Assembly (NCBI GenBank): GCA_005777185.1
Contig: SXNL01000022.1
Span: forward strand, 1-38,111
Direction of reading: 5' to 3'
DNA from: Myxococcales bacterium
GTDB taxonomy: Bacteria > Myxococcota_A > Polyangia > Polyangiales > Polyangiaceae
DNA length: 38,111 nt
Part shown: one piece after another, positions 17,464-27,755 of the stretch
Layout of the letters: each line of letters starts with the position of its first letter
Numbering within the stretch: the stretch's first letter is position 1
Translations under genes and position numbers: made by a program
The notes under the pieces: generated by a model
Seen by the model: only the letters and a program-made list of their open reading frames with translations
Databases searched by the model: none
What the model was told of the DNA's origin: nothing

Positions 17464-18885
17464 TCACGGCATCACCATCAGATCCCCCATCATCCCCCGC
17501 TCGGCGTGCTCGAGGATGTGGCAGTGGAACATCCACATCCCCGGAGGATCGTACCGCACCGCGAAGCGGACGCGCGAGCCGCGCGGGACGTTGACGGTGT
17601 CCTTCCAGCCGCGCGCGGGGTCGGGCCGCCCGTCGGCGCCGAGAGGCTGGAAGAACATGCCGTGGAGATGGAACGGGTGGTCCATCGCGGGCGAGCTCTC
17701 GACCTCCCAGACCTCGACGACGTTGCGGGCGACGACCACGGGCCTGGTGAAGGGCCACGTCTCTCCGTTGATGGAGAACACGGGTCCGTCCCTGGCGTCG
17801 CGCTCCCCGAGGACGAAGCGACGGACCGGCGTCGTCGAGGTCACGGGGAGCGCCTCGTACGCCGAGAGCACCCCGGGCAGGGGGGCGGGTGCGCGCGCGA
17901 CCTGGCCGCGATACGTCACCTCGACGAGCGGCTTCGGGCCCGGATCGGGCAGGTCGTGCCCCCGGTCGTGATGGATGGTCTCCAGCGTCGCCTCCGTGCC
18001 CGGCGGGCCGTCGAACGTGACGAGGACGTCGTACCGCTCTCCGGGCGCGATCGTCAGCGTCTCCACGGGGCGGGACGGAGCCGGCAGGAGCCCGCCGTCG
18101 ACGCCGATGACGGTGAACCGATGGCCCGCGAGCCGCAGCGTGAAGTACCGGCCGTTCGCCGCGTTGACGAGGCGCCAGCGTTCGCGCGAGCCGCGCTCGA
18201 CCGCGATGCGGGCCCCCGTCCGCCCGTTCGCGAGGACGAGGTTCCCCTGTCTGCCGACCATGAGGTCGAGGGTGTCGCTCTCGACGAGGTCGCCCGACGA
18301 CGCGACCTTCACGTCGTCGAGGACGAACGTGCGCTCGCGTGTGACGTCGATCCCATCGTCGAACGAGACGACGAGCGGGGCGTGGAGTCCTCGCTCGATC
18401 TGCTCGCTCGCGCGGACGTGCGGGTGGTACCAGAACGTCCCGGCGTCGATCGCGCGGAAGCGATAGTCGAAGGCTCCGTTAGGGGGGATCGGCGTCTGCA
18501 CCGAGGTCGAGCCGTCCATCTCGGCCTCGAGGCGGATCCCGTGCCAGTGTACCGTCGTCGGCTCGGGAAGCTCGTTCCGGAAGTGGACGATGATCTGGTC
18601 GCCGCGCCGCGCGCGGAGCGCCGGGCCCGGGATGGAAGGCGCGCCGCCCGCGCGGGCGCCGTCGCGGTATCCCCACGCGGGGGTCGCCTTACCGGAGAGG
18701 TACTCCACGGTCGTCGGCGCGGCCACGATGGAGACCTCGACGATCGCCGGATCGGGGTTCACGTCCGTCAGGACCGCGGGCTCGATGTCGGGCGTGGACG
18801 CGGCGGCCGCGTCTCCCCGCTCGGTCCCGCAAGCGGCGCCAGCACAGGCCCACCACAGCGTCGCGCCGAGACGCCTCAGTAGCAT
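17464..18885 (-). CDS. Multicopper oxidase
   Basis: A 473-residue exported three-domain laccase-like oxidase that couples substrate oxidation to reduction of O2 to water. All four copper-binding motifs are visible: VHWHG (about 139), FWYHPH (about 185), HPFHLHG (about 410) and FHCHILEHAERGMM near the C-terminus, so types 1, 2 and 3 copper sites look intact. The N-terminus has a short signal with a possible lipobox (AGAAC). The start overlaps the upstream lipoprotein gene by ten bases. Substrate cannot be deduced; metal oxidation (Cu, Mn) or phenolics are possible. The FN3/heme-like lipoprotein follows in the operon and might donate or accept electrons; this is inference. Confidence 0.94.
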   Translation of the reverse strand: MLLRRLGATLWWACAGAACGTERGDAAAASTPDIEPAVLTDVNPDPAIVEVSIVAAPTTVEYLSGKATPAWGYRDGARAGGAPSIPGPALRARRGDQIIVHFRNELPEPTTVHWHGIRLEAEMDGSTSVQTPIPPNGAFDYRFRAIDAGTFWYHPHVRASEQIERGLHAPLVVSFDDGIDVTRERTFVLDDVKVASSGDLVESDTLDLMVGRQGNLVLANGRTGARIAVERGSRERWRLVNAANGRYFTLRLAGHRFTVIGVDGGLLPAPSRPVETLTIAPGERYDVLVTFDGPPGTEATLETIHHDRGHDLPDPGPKPLVEVTYRGQVARAPAPLPGVLSAYEALPVTSTTPVRRFVLGERDARDGPVFSINGETWPFTRPVVVARNVVEVWEVESSPAMDHPFHLHGMFFQPLGADGRPDPARGWKDTVNVPRGSRVRFAVRYDPPGMWMFHCHILEHAERGMMGDLMVMP

Positions 18886-19367
18886 GTGACGGGGACGGTG
18901 CAGCACAACGACGCTATCGCCATCGGGTAGCAACTGTCCGCCGGCTTGCAGTAGCAGTGGCCCGCAGCGCAGTACCGCGCGCCCGCGTCCAGGAGCGGGT
19001 GCCCGAACTTGCACCCGGCGTCGGCGGCGAGGCCGGCGTCGCGGGGTCCGTCGGCGCCCGCGTCGACGACGCTGGCGTCCACGCCGGTGTCGCTCGCGCC
19101 GCTCGCGCCGTCGACGATGGAGACGCTCCCGTCCGGGCCGGTGCCGGCCCCCGTCGCCGGCTCCGGGCGAACACAGAGGGTGCTCAGGCACACGAGGTCG
19201 ACGTCACAGCTGGTTCCATGGGGAGGGCAAGGTCCCCCTTCCGATCCGGCACGTGGAGCGGGGGAGACGCCCGTCGTTCCGGAGCACGCGGCGGCCACCA
19301 TCAGGAGGAGCGACGCAGCGAGGAGGGTCGAACGCATCCTGGTCGTCATGGCGCGATCGTGGATCAT
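18876..19367 (-). CDS. Cys-rich lipoprotein
   Basis: A 163-residue lipoprotein of unknown function. The signal peptide ends in the lipobox VAAAC. An Asp/Ala/Gly-rich middle (TGVDASVVDAGADGPRDAG) separates two Cys-containing parts: CPPHGTSCDVDLVCLSTLC and CAAGHCYCKPADSCYP...CCTVPVTCY, giving about a dozen Cys that may form disulfides. ATG at 19367 is preferred because it begins six bases after the stop of the sigma-54 activator gene, with AGAGG ahead; internal ATGs at 19349 and 19337 would also leave a signal peptide. It overlaps the oxidase gene by ten bases, tying the three genes into one operon. Confidence 0.8.
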   Translation of the reverse strand: MIHDRAMTTRMRSTLLAASLLLMVAAACSGTTGVSPAPRAGSEGGPCPPHGTSCDVDLVCLSTLCVRPEPATGAGTGPDGSVSIVDGASGASDTGVDASVVDAGADGPRDAGLAADAGCKFGHPLLDAGARYCAAGHCYCKPADSCYPMAIASLCCTVPVTCY

Positions 19368-19373
19368 ACTCCT

Positions 19374-20726
<1,353 letters not shown>

Positions 20727-20854
20727 ATCTCCTCCGGGACGGTAGGATAGCGGGTCGACGTTGTTTTCACCATACGGCCGCCGGTCCCTGATCTCACGTC
20801 GTGGTTCTCGCTCGCGGGGCGTGATGCTCGACTGGCTCGGAGAGACGAGCCCGA

Positions 20855-22300
20855 TCAGCGGCTGCCCGCCCCGCGGGATTTCCCGACCGAGCTCGGACTG
20901 CCGCCGCGTGAGGAGCCGGACGCCACCGGCGCGAGCGTGTACGTGACCTGGGTGCCCACGATGAGATCGTGCACCGCGCGCTTGGTGGGGATGATGGCGG
21001 CGAGCAGGAGACCCGCGCCGAAGACGACGGAGAGGAGCGCGCTGTTGACCACCATGCCGAGGACCACCGTGCGCGAGTCGCCGATCGCGTACAGCCGCTC
21101 GATCGTCGCGATGAGCGATCCCCACCCCTGGCTCCACAGGATGGTGGCCCCGAGGAGGAACGGGTACCACAGCGCGAGCAGCGTGCGGAGGAGCGCGCGG
21201 CCGAGCGGCACGCGCCCGCCGCCCGTCATCGAGACGCGGATGCGCATCAGGTACTTGCCGACCGTCTGGCCGAAGCGCCAGTGCCCGAGCGTGACATACG
21301 CGAGGTGCACGAAGATCCCGGGCCACCCGAGCGCCCAGATCAGGATGCCGGCGATCACGCAGTCGATCCCGACCGCCATGCCACGCGTGAAGAAGCCCGC
21401 CGCAGGGGCGCTCCCGGGGGCCGCGGCGTGGAGCGCGTCGAGGAGGTCGTCGTGGCTCGCGAAGCGGTCCGCGGGTTCCTTCGCCAGCAGGCGGTGCACG
21501 ACGGACGTGAACGCCGGATCGACGTGCGGGGCGAGCTTCTCGAGCCGCGGCGGCTTCTCCGTCGTGTGCAGGGCGATCAGCTGCAGCGCATTCGTACCCT
21601 TGAACGGCGGGCCGCCGGCGAGGATGTGAAACAGGGTGCACCCCAGGCCGTACATGTCGGCGCGGAAGTCCACCTCGGCGCCGCGGCATTGCTCCGGGGC
21701 CATGTACAGCGGACTGCCGACGATCGCGCCGTCCTGCGTGAGGCCGACGTCGTCGTCGTGCGACTTCGCGAGGCCGAAGTCGGCGATCTTGACGTAACCA
21801 CCCTCGGCGAGGAGCAGGTTGGAGGGCTTCACGTCGCGGTGGATGAAGCCCGCGCGGAAGGCGTCACGGAGCCCCTCGACGATCTGGATCGCGTGGCCGC
21901 GGACCTCCTCGGGGGGCAGCGGACCGCGCTCGCCGACCACGGCCTCGAGCGAGGCTCCCTCGACGAGCTCCATCGCGAAGTAGAGACGCGGCGGCCGCGG
22001 CGTCCCCCCGGCCTCGGCGGGGGCGGCAGCGATGTGACCCACGAAGTAGATCTGCACGATGCGCGGCGAGGCGAGCTGGGCCTGCGCGCGGGCCTCGCGG
22101 ATGAAGCGCTGCTCGCGGACGCCGCCGGGCGTGGACTCGGTCTGCAGGACCTTGATCGCGACCTTGCGCTCGAGGGACAGGTCGCGGCCGACGTACACCG
22201 TGCCCATGCCGCCACGGCCGAGCTCGGCCTCGATCTCGTAGTGATCGAAGCGCGTCCCTGGCGCGAGGTTCGCGTCCTCCCCACCGCCGCTCGTGCGCAT
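20855..22300 (-). CDS. Ser/Thr protein kinase with RDD membrane domain
   Basis: A 481-residue Hanks-type kinase. The kinase domain covers about residues 18-290: Gly-loop GRGGMGTVYVG, catalytic Lys in VAIKVL, HRDVKPSNLL, DFGLAK and APEQ. Unusually, the C-terminal part (about 295-465) is an RDD domain with several hydrophobic segments (GWPGIFVHLAYVTLG, WYPFLLGATILW), so the kinase is anchored by a polytopic membrane domain. It lies between the other kinase gene and the FHA activator gene, 128 bases from the activator. It may phosphorylate a partner read by that FHA domain. The ATG at 22300 is the most upstream start available. Confidence 0.93.
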   Translation of the reverse strand: MRTSGGGEDANLAPGTRFDHYEIEAELGRGGMGTVYVGRDLSLERKVAIKVLQTESTPGGVREQRFIREARAQAQLASPRIVQIYFVGHIAAAPAEAGGTPRPPRLYFAMELVEGASLEAVVGERGPLPPEEVRGHAIQIVEGLRDAFRAGFIHRDVKPSNLLLAEGGYVKIADFGLAKSHDDDVGLTQDGAIVGSPLYMAPEQCRGAEVDFRADMYGLGCTLFHILAGGPPFKGTNALQLIALHTTEKPPRLEKLAPHVDPAFTSVVHRLLAKEPADRFASHDDLLDALHAAAPGSAPAAGFFTRGMAVGIDCVIAGILIWALGWPGIFVHLAYVTLGHWRFGQTVGKYLMRIRVSMTGGGRVPLGRALLRTLLALWYPFLLGATILWSQGWGSLIATIERLYAIGDSRTVVLGMVVNSALLSVVFGAGLLLAAIIPTKRAVHDLIVGTQVTYTLAPVASGSSRGGSPSSVGKSRGAGSR

Positions 22301-22490
22301 CTCCGCCGAGTCGATCGTCGACGAGAACCCCAGGCTCCCCCCCGGAGGCGCCGAGCCGGATCCCGCCGCGAGGAGCGCATCGGGGGATGGAGAGGGGGGG
22401 GGGCATCTCCCGCGAGGGTGGCAGCTTTGGAGTCGTTCGTGAAGGGGGACGTGCGGGCTGCCACGTCGCCCTCGCCGCCCGCGACCGCTC

Positions 22491-24089
22491 TCAGTAAGGC
22501 GCTTCCTTGAACCCCGACGGCGTCGCCGGCGGCGCCTCGACGGCCGCCGTCGGCGGTGCCGTCGCGGGTGGCGCCGCCCTCCCCGCCCCGCGCACCATCT
22601 TCACCTTCAGGGTCGTCTGCTCCGGCGCGAGCTCGCGTTGCTCGGTCCTGTGGCCGTTCTTCACGAACGTCACCTTGTGTCCCCGCTTGGGCTCCCGGAT
22701 CGTCACGTCGCACGGCGTCGCCGTGCACACCTCCACGCCGTCCACCCGGACGCTCGCGCCCTCCGGCTCGGACGTGATCCGCACCGTGGCCGGCGCCTCC
22801 ACGGGCGCGGTCGCGACCGGCGGCGGCGCCGTTGGCGTCACGGGCGCCGGCTCGACGCGCGCCTGCGCGGTCGGGATCGCCTGGGTGGGCCCGCGCGCCG
22901 GGCCGCGGAGGATCGGGAACTCCCCGCTCGTCGCGTGGAAGGCGAGCAGCCCCGCCGCCGCGCCGACCGCGACCGCGCCGAGGACCGCGAACGGGATCCA
23001 CGCGCGTGATCCGCCCTGCCCCCTGAGCTCCGCCGACATGTCCGACGCCGCGAGCGGGAGCGGCGTCGCGCTCTGCGTCGCCATCACGCGCCCCATCCCC
23101 GAGCTGCTCGACGAGTGCGCGTAGGCGACGTTGGTGAGCGGGTATCCGCTCATGCTGTGCAGCTCGCCCGTCATGCCGATCATGCCGCTCGCGCGCTTGA
23201 GACCCGCGAGGAGCTCGTCCATGGAGGACGGGCGCCCGTTCGGATCCTTGGAGATGCACCGAAGGATCAGCTCCTCGGCGACGGGGGAGAGCACGATGTC
23301 CGGCTTCACCTCGCGCATGGGAGGCGGCGGCTCGTTCACGTGCGCCATGAGGATGCTCACGCTCGTGTTGCGGTCGAACGGGACCTTGCCCGTCATCATC
23401 TCGTACATGATGCAGCCGAGCGAGTAGATGTCCGTCCGCTGATCGACCGGGTTGCCCTGGATCTGCTCGGGCGCCATGTACTTGGGCGACCCCATGAAGA
23501 GGCCCGTCTGCGTGAGCTGCTCGTCCGCCTTCTCGCGCATGTTCTTGACGAGGCCGAAGTCCAGGACCTTCACGTGATCGGGCTCGTCGCCGTGCTCGAC
23601 GAGGAAGATGTTGGCGGGCTTGAGATCGCGGTGGATCACCCCGAGGAGGTGCGCCTCGCGGAGCGACCGGCAGATCTGGCGCGCGACGTGGAGCATGCGC
23701 TCCTCGGTGAGCGGGCCGTCGGCGCGGATCACGTGGTGGAGCGTGTGCCCCTCCAGGTACTCCATCGCCATGTAGTAGATGTCGTCGTCCGTCCGCCCGT
23801 AGTCGAAGATGGTGATGGTGTTCGGGTGGGTGAGCCGCGAGACGATGCTCGCCTCCAGGAAGAAGCGGCGGTGGAACTCCGGGTCGGCCTCCCCGGCGTA
23901 GTTCGGGTTCAGCACCTTCAGCGCGCACGGCCGCCCGAGCGGGGCCTGCTCGGCCCGGTACACCTTGCCCATGCCACCGCGCGCGATGAGGCCGGTGATG
24001 GTGAAGCGGTCGTTGATCGAGCGGCCCAGCAGCGGGTCCGGATGAGGGGTAGGGGGCGCTGCTGAAACCGCCGCGTGGCGGTTCGTCAT
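22491..24089 (-). CDS. Ser/Thr protein kinase with PEGA domain
   Basis: A 532-residue membrane kinase. Kinase domain about 28-295: ARGGMGKVYRAEQ, ALKVL, HRDLKPANIF, DFGLVK, APEQIQGN. A membrane segment (about 362-382, FAVLGAVAVGAAAGLLAF) is followed by an external Pro/Ala-rich linker and a PEGA domain (VRITSEPEGASVRVDGVEVCTATPCDVTI) that may bind the cell wall or another surface ligand. The last 30 residues are Pro/Ala-rich. It is 190 bases upstream of the RDD kinase gene on the same strand. No clear ribosome site precedes the ATG. Confidence 0.94.
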   Translation of the reverse strand: MTNRHAAVSAAPPTPHPDPLLGRSINDRFTITGLIARGGMGKVYRAEQAPLGRPCALKVLNPNYAGEADPEFHRRFFLEASIVSRLTHPNTITIFDYGRTDDDIYYMAMEYLEGHTLHHVIRADGPLTEERMLHVARQICRSLREAHLLGVIHRDLKPANIFLVEHGDEPDHVKVLDFGLVKNMREKADEQLTQTGLFMGSPKYMAPEQIQGNPVDQRTDIYSLGCIMYEMMTGKVPFDRNTSVSILMAHVNEPPPPMREVKPDIVLSPVAEELILRCISKDPNGRPSSMDELLAGLKRASGMIGMTGELHSMSGYPLTNVAYAHSSSSSGMGRVMATQSATPLPLAASDMSAELRGQGGSRAWIPFAVLGAVAVGAAAGLLAFHATSGEFPILRGPARGPTQAIPTAQARVEPAPVTPTAPPPVATAPVEAPATVRITSEPEGASVRVDGVEVCTATPCDVTIREPKRGHKVTFVKNGHRTEQRELAPEQTTLKVKMVRGAGRAAPPATAPPTAAVEAPPATPSGFKEAPY

Positions 24090-24241
24090 CGAAGTGGCAC
24101 TGCCTGGAAGGGGGTCCTGTTTCCAGGGGAGATTTTGCCCCCTGGAGCGCGCCGTGTCAACGCTCGCAAGACCGCGAAAACGCGACCGATCTGCTCGCCC
24201 GGCTCGACGCCGAGGGCGGGCCTGCGATACCGTCCCTGTCG

Positions 24242-25042
24242 ATGAAGCCCCGCGCGCTCCTCCTCACGCTCCTCCTCGGCCTCCTGCTCGTCGCCTCGCC
24301 CGCGTTCGCCGTCGGCAACTACAAGCTCAAGTCGAACGAGGTCCAGGAGGTCTCGGGCGCGTGGCACGTGTTCGTGAGCATCGAGCTCCCGAGGGCGCCC
24401 GCGACCAAGCACCAGACGATGCGGTTCGTGTTCACGCAGATCGCGATGTACGATCGCTCGCTCGTCGACGGCAAGTCGGAGCCCGTGACGAACCGGCAGG
24501 AGATCAAGGGTCGGACGCCGTCGGTGGAGAGCCAGGACGTCAACTTCGGCGACGTGCGCGGCAAGATCTGGCCGAAGACGAGCTTCGACTTCGGCCTCAC
24601 GCGTCAGCGCGGATACGAGGCCGGGGAGTACAAGATGGAGCTCAAGACGAGCGACGACCAGCTCGTGGGGAGCCCCACCACGCTCATCCTGAAGGGGGAC
24701 AACCCCGTCGTCGACCGCCGCACCATCGCGTTCAACGCGAAGGACAAGAGCATCCGCAAGGTCGACACCGGGCTCGACGGCGGGACCCACACCAAGGCCG
24801 AGATCGAGGGCGATACCGCCGCGAACCCCGGCATGGGGGAGGTGACGGCGACGGGCACCGCGGCGCCGTTCATCCCCGCGGACGCGTACAACCGGACACC
24901 GGAGGAGGACATCAAGGTCAAGCCGAAGAGCGGCTGCAGCCTGGTGGACCTCGGCGCCACCAGCACCGGGCTCGCGGTCGGCGCGCCGCTCGGCCTGATC
25001 GCGATCGCGGCGCTCCGCAGGCGCCGCGCGACCGGCGGATGA
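24242..25042 (+). CDS. Exported protein with MYXO-CTERM-like sorting tail
   Basis: A 266-residue secreted protein of unknown function. A clear signal peptide (LLLTLLLGLLLVASPAFA) precedes a mostly beta domain of about 190 residues. The C-terminus reads SGCSLVDLG..., then a hydrophobic stretch (LAVGAPLGLIAIAAL), then RRRR. This Gly-Cys, hydrophobic helix and Arg cluster layout matches the MYXO-CTERM sorting signal, which leads to processing at the Cys and display on the cell surface. Its stop overlaps the holA start by four bases (ATGA), so they are co-transcribed although unrelated in function. It is divergent from the PEGA kinase gene across 152 bases. Confidence 0.78.
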   Translation: MKPRALLLTLLLGLLLVASPAFAVGNYKLKSNEVQEVSGAWHVFVSIELPRAPATKHQTMRFVFTQIAMYDRSLVDGKSEPVTNRQEIKGRTPSVESQDVNFGDVRGKIWPKTSFDFGLTRQRGYEAGEYKMELKTSDDQLVGSPTTLILKGDNPVVDRRTIAFNAKDKSIRKVDTGLDGGTHTKAEIEGDTAANPGMGEVTATGTAAPFIPADAYNRTPEEDIKVKPKSGCSLVDLGATSTGLAVGAPLGLIAIAALRRRRATGG

Positions 25043-26070
25043 CGCCGGACGAGGCGATACGGAAGGCGCGCGCGGGCGATCTCCTCCCCGTGTACCTCGT
25101 CGCGGGCGAGGAGCGGCTGCTGCGCGACGAGGTGGTCGCCGCGCTCCGGGAGGCGTCGCTCGCGGGCGGGCTCGCGGACTTCAACGAGGACAAGTTCCTC
25201 GCGCAGGAGACCAAGGTCGAGAAGATCGTCGCCGCGGCGCAGACCTTGCCCATGATGGGGGCTCGCCGCTTCGTGCTCGTGCGCGGCCTCGATCACTGGG
25301 ACCAGGGAGACCCGGAGGCCGATCCGAAGCGGACCTCCCCCCTCGACGAGATCGTGGCCTACGCGGAGAAACCCTCCACGTCGACGGTGCTCTGCCTCGT
25401 CGCGGAGAAGCTCGACGGCCGGCGTCGGCTCTCGGTGCTCGCGCGGAAGAAGGGGTTCGGGGTCACGTGCGACGCGCTCGATCGCCACGCGCTGGCCGGC
25501 TTCATCCTCACCCGCGCGAAGCAGCGTGGAAACCCGATGTCCAGGGACACGGCGGAGCTCCTCTCCGAGCTCGCGGGCCCCGAGCTGGGGCACGTGGTCG
25601 ACGCGGTCGAGCGGCTCTCGCTCTTCGTGGGCCCGGGCGTGGAGATCGGCGACGACGCGGTGGCGGAGTGCGTCGCGCGCGTGAGGCTCTCGGACACGTG
25701 GGCGCTGGTCGACGTGCTCGGGCGGCGTGATCTCGCCAGATCGCTCGCCATCCTCGACGACGCGTACGATCCTCGCGACCGCGGGCTCCCGCTGCTCGGC
25801 GCCGTCGCGTGGTCGGTGCGGCAGCTCTTCCGCTTCTCGCTCGCGGTCGCGCGCGGCGAGCGCGACGACGAGGCGGCGCGCATCGCGGGCGCCCACCCGG
25901 GCAAGGCGCGCGAGCTCGCCCAGAAGGTGAAGGGGATCCCGGCGCGCGAGTTCGAGCGGTGGCTCGGGATACTCGCGGAGACCGACCTCGCGCTGAAGGG
26001 CTCCAAGCGGCCACCGGACGCGATCCTGGAAGACATGGTGACGAAGATGTGCCGGCCGCGCGCGGCGTGA
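25039..26070 (+). CDS. holA: DNA polymerase III subunit delta
   Basis: A 343-residue clamp-loader subunit that opens the beta sliding clamp during replication. It begins with the family pattern LLPVYLVAGEERLLRDEVVAALRE and contains LPMMGARRFVLVRG, the middle AAA+-like part and the C-terminal helical collar region (LGAVAWSVRQLFRFSLAVARGE and KVKGIPAREFERWL). Length is typical. The ATG overlaps the preceding gene's stop by four bases. It converges on the acyltransferase gene, with seven bases between the stops. Confidence 0.92.
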   Translation: MTPDEAIRKARAGDLLPVYLVAGEERLLRDEVVAALREASLAGGLADFNEDKFLAQETKVEKIVAAAQTLPMMGARRFVLVRGLDHWDQGDPEADPKRTSPLDEIVAYAEKPSTSTVLCLVAEKLDGRRRLSVLARKKGFGVTCDALDRHALAGFILTRAKQRGNPMSRDTAELLSELAGPELGHVVDAVERLSLFVGPGVEIGDDAVAECVARVRLSDTWALVDVLGRRDLARSLAILDDAYDPRDRGLPLLGAVAWSVRQLFRFSLAVARGERDDEAARIAGAHPGKARELAQKVKGIPAREFERWLGILAETDLALKGSKRPPDAILEDMVTKMCRPRAA

Positions 26071-26077
26071 GCCGGTG

Positions 26078-26755
26078 TCAGACGTCCAGGACCCGCACGG
26101 CCTCGTGTGGGTCCGCGACGCAACGCAGCGTGCCCGCGTCCGCGGCGTAGGTGCGGCCGCAGCGGTGGCAGGACCAGCGCGTCGCCAGGGTGGCCGCGCC
26201 GAACGCCAGGGCGTCGACGAGCCTGGGTCCGCAGGCGCATACGTAGCCCGCGACACGCGCGGGGCTGCCGACGACGAGCGCGTGCGGGGGGACCTCCCGG
26301 GTCACGACGCTGCCCATGCCGACCATGGCGAACCGCCCGATGCGCACGCCGGGGCCGATGACAGCGCCCGCGCCGATCGTCGCGCCTCGCTCGACGTGGG
26401 TCGCCGCGGTCTCGTCCGTGACGTCCGACGTCTCGAGCCGCGCGAGGGCGCGATCGAGGGCGCGCGGGAACGTGTCGTTCGTGAAGATGGCACCGGCAGA
26501 GATCATCACGCCGTCCTCGATCGTGACCTGCGCGCAGACGTAGACCTGCGCGTTGATCTTCACGAAGGAGCCGATCTTCACCTCGTACGCGATGTACGTC
26601 TTCTCGCCGATGGTCGTGTCCGCTCCGATGACCGCGTCGTGGCGCACGTGGACCGCGTCCCAGATCGCCGCGCGCGCGCCGACGACGACGCCGCGCTCGA
26701 GGAGCGCCGTCGGGTGCACGCGCGCCGTCGGGTCGATGACCGGCGCCTCAGCCAC
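26078..26755 (-). CDS. Left-handed beta-helix acyltransferase with C-terminal zinc-ribbon-like tail
   Basis: A 225-residue transferase of the hexapeptide-repeat family (WbpD/WlbB-like), which normally acetylates an amino sugar using acetyl-CoA. Repeats run over about residues 8-170 (ARVHPTALLERGVVVGARAAIWD, IGADTTIGEKTYIAYEVKIGSFVKI, IGAGAVIGPGVRIGRF). The C-terminal about 50 residues are unusual for the family: CAC near residue 172 and CHRCGRTY...LRC later, a four-Cys pattern resembling a zinc ribbon. It overlaps the oxidoreductase gene by eight bases and is the last gene of a three-gene set with that enzyme and the aminotransferase. Confidence 0.88.
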   Translation of the reverse strand: MAEAPVIDPTARVHPTALLERGVVVGARAAIWDAVHVRHDAVIGADTTIGEKTYIAYEVKIGSFVKINAQVYVCAQVTIEDGVMISAGAIFTNDTFPRALDRALARLETSDVTDETAATHVERGATIGAGAVIGPGVRIGRFAMVGMGSVVTREVPPHALVVGSPARVAGYVCACGPRLVDALAFGAATLATRWSCHRCGRTYAADAGTLRCVADPHEAVRVLDV

Positions 26756-27755
26756 CGTGCTTCTCGAGGACGCACGGCTTCACCTCGACCCAGGTCTCGG
26801 CCGCGAGCGACGCGTAGGCCGCCTCGATGACGAGGACGGAGGCGAGGGCGTCCTCGGAATCGACCAGGGGTTGCTCGTAGCCGCGGCAAGCGCCGACGAA
26901 GTTCGCGACCTGCGCCTCGAACGCCTTTTGCTTGTCGTAGCCGGTACCGTAGACGTCCCACGAGGTCGAGCGGTACTGGCGGTAGCGAGACTCCTTCCAC
27001 CCGACGGCGAGCACGCCCTCCGTACCGAACACCTCGATGAAGCTCGCGCGCTCCTTGCCCATGCTCCAGCTGACGTCGAAGGTGCCGACGACGCCACCGG
27101 TCGACTCGGCGAGGACGTGCGCGCTGTCCTCCACCGCGATCGGCTGGATTCGCGGCCCCTGACACGCGAACACGCGCTTCACCGGATCGATCAGGTAGCG
27201 CATGACGTCCGCGCAGTGCGTCCCGTTGTCGATCAGGACCCCGCCGCCGGAGATGGCCCGGTCGGAGTTCCACCGGTTCGCCACGTCGAGCCAGCTCGCG
27301 AAGGTGTTCTCGTACCGGACGACCGTGCCAAGGACGCCCGCCCGGATGATCGATCGCGCGGTGGCCACGTCGCGCACGTACCGAAACTTGGAGGCCATCA
27401 TGAGGATCTTGCCCGCGCGACGCGCGGTGGCGATCATCCGCCGTACCTCCTCCTCGTGGAACGCGAGGGGCTTCTCGCAGAGCACGTGCACCCCGGCCTC
27501 CAAGGCCTCGACGGCGATCGGGTAGTGCGTCGACGGCGGGGTGCACACGGTGACGGCGTCCACCCCGACAGCCTCGAAGAGCCGCTGGTGGCTCGGGAAC
27601 GCCGGGCAGCCGTGGGCCTCGGCGGTCGCCCTGGCGGCCCCGTCCTGGACGTCGACGACCCCCACGAGCCGGACGCCCGGGAGAGATCGGTACGCGGACA
27701 TGTACGCCTGCGCGATGCGACCGGCGCCGATGAGGGCGACGCGGAAGTCGCTCAT
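26748..27755 (-). CDS. Gfo/Idh/MocA family oxidoreductase
   Basis: A 335-residue NAD(P)-dependent sugar dehydrogenase. The N-terminal Rossmann fold has VALIGAGRIAQAY; the family motif CEKPLAFHEEEV follows near residue 95, with the catalytic Lys in EKP. A C-terminal alpha/beta substrate domain contains VLIDNGTHCADVMRYL. Together with the DegT aminotransferase and the beta-helix acyltransferase on either side it matches a pathway such as WbpB/WbpE/WbpD, which oxidises, aminates and acetylates a nucleotide sugar. A UDP-sugar 6-dehydrogenase is not present in the window, so the exact product is uncertain. It overlaps both neighbours by a few bases. Confidence 0.92.
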   Translation of the reverse strand: MSDFRVALIGAGRIAQAYMSAYRSLPGVRLVGVVDVQDGAARATAEAHGCPAFPSHQRLFEAVGVDAVTVCTPPSTHYPIAVEALEAGVHVLCEKPLAFHEEEVRRMIATARRAGKILMMASKFRYVRDVATARSIIRAGVLGTVVRYENTFASWLDVANRWNSDRAISGGGVLIDNGTHCADVMRYLIDPVKRVFACQGPRIQPIAVEDSAHVLAESTGGVVGTFDVSWSMGKERASFIEVFGTEGVLAVGWKESRYRQYRSTSWDVYGTGYDKQKAFEAQVANFVGACRGYEQPLVDSEDALASVLVIEAAYASLAAETWVEVKPCVLEKHGG

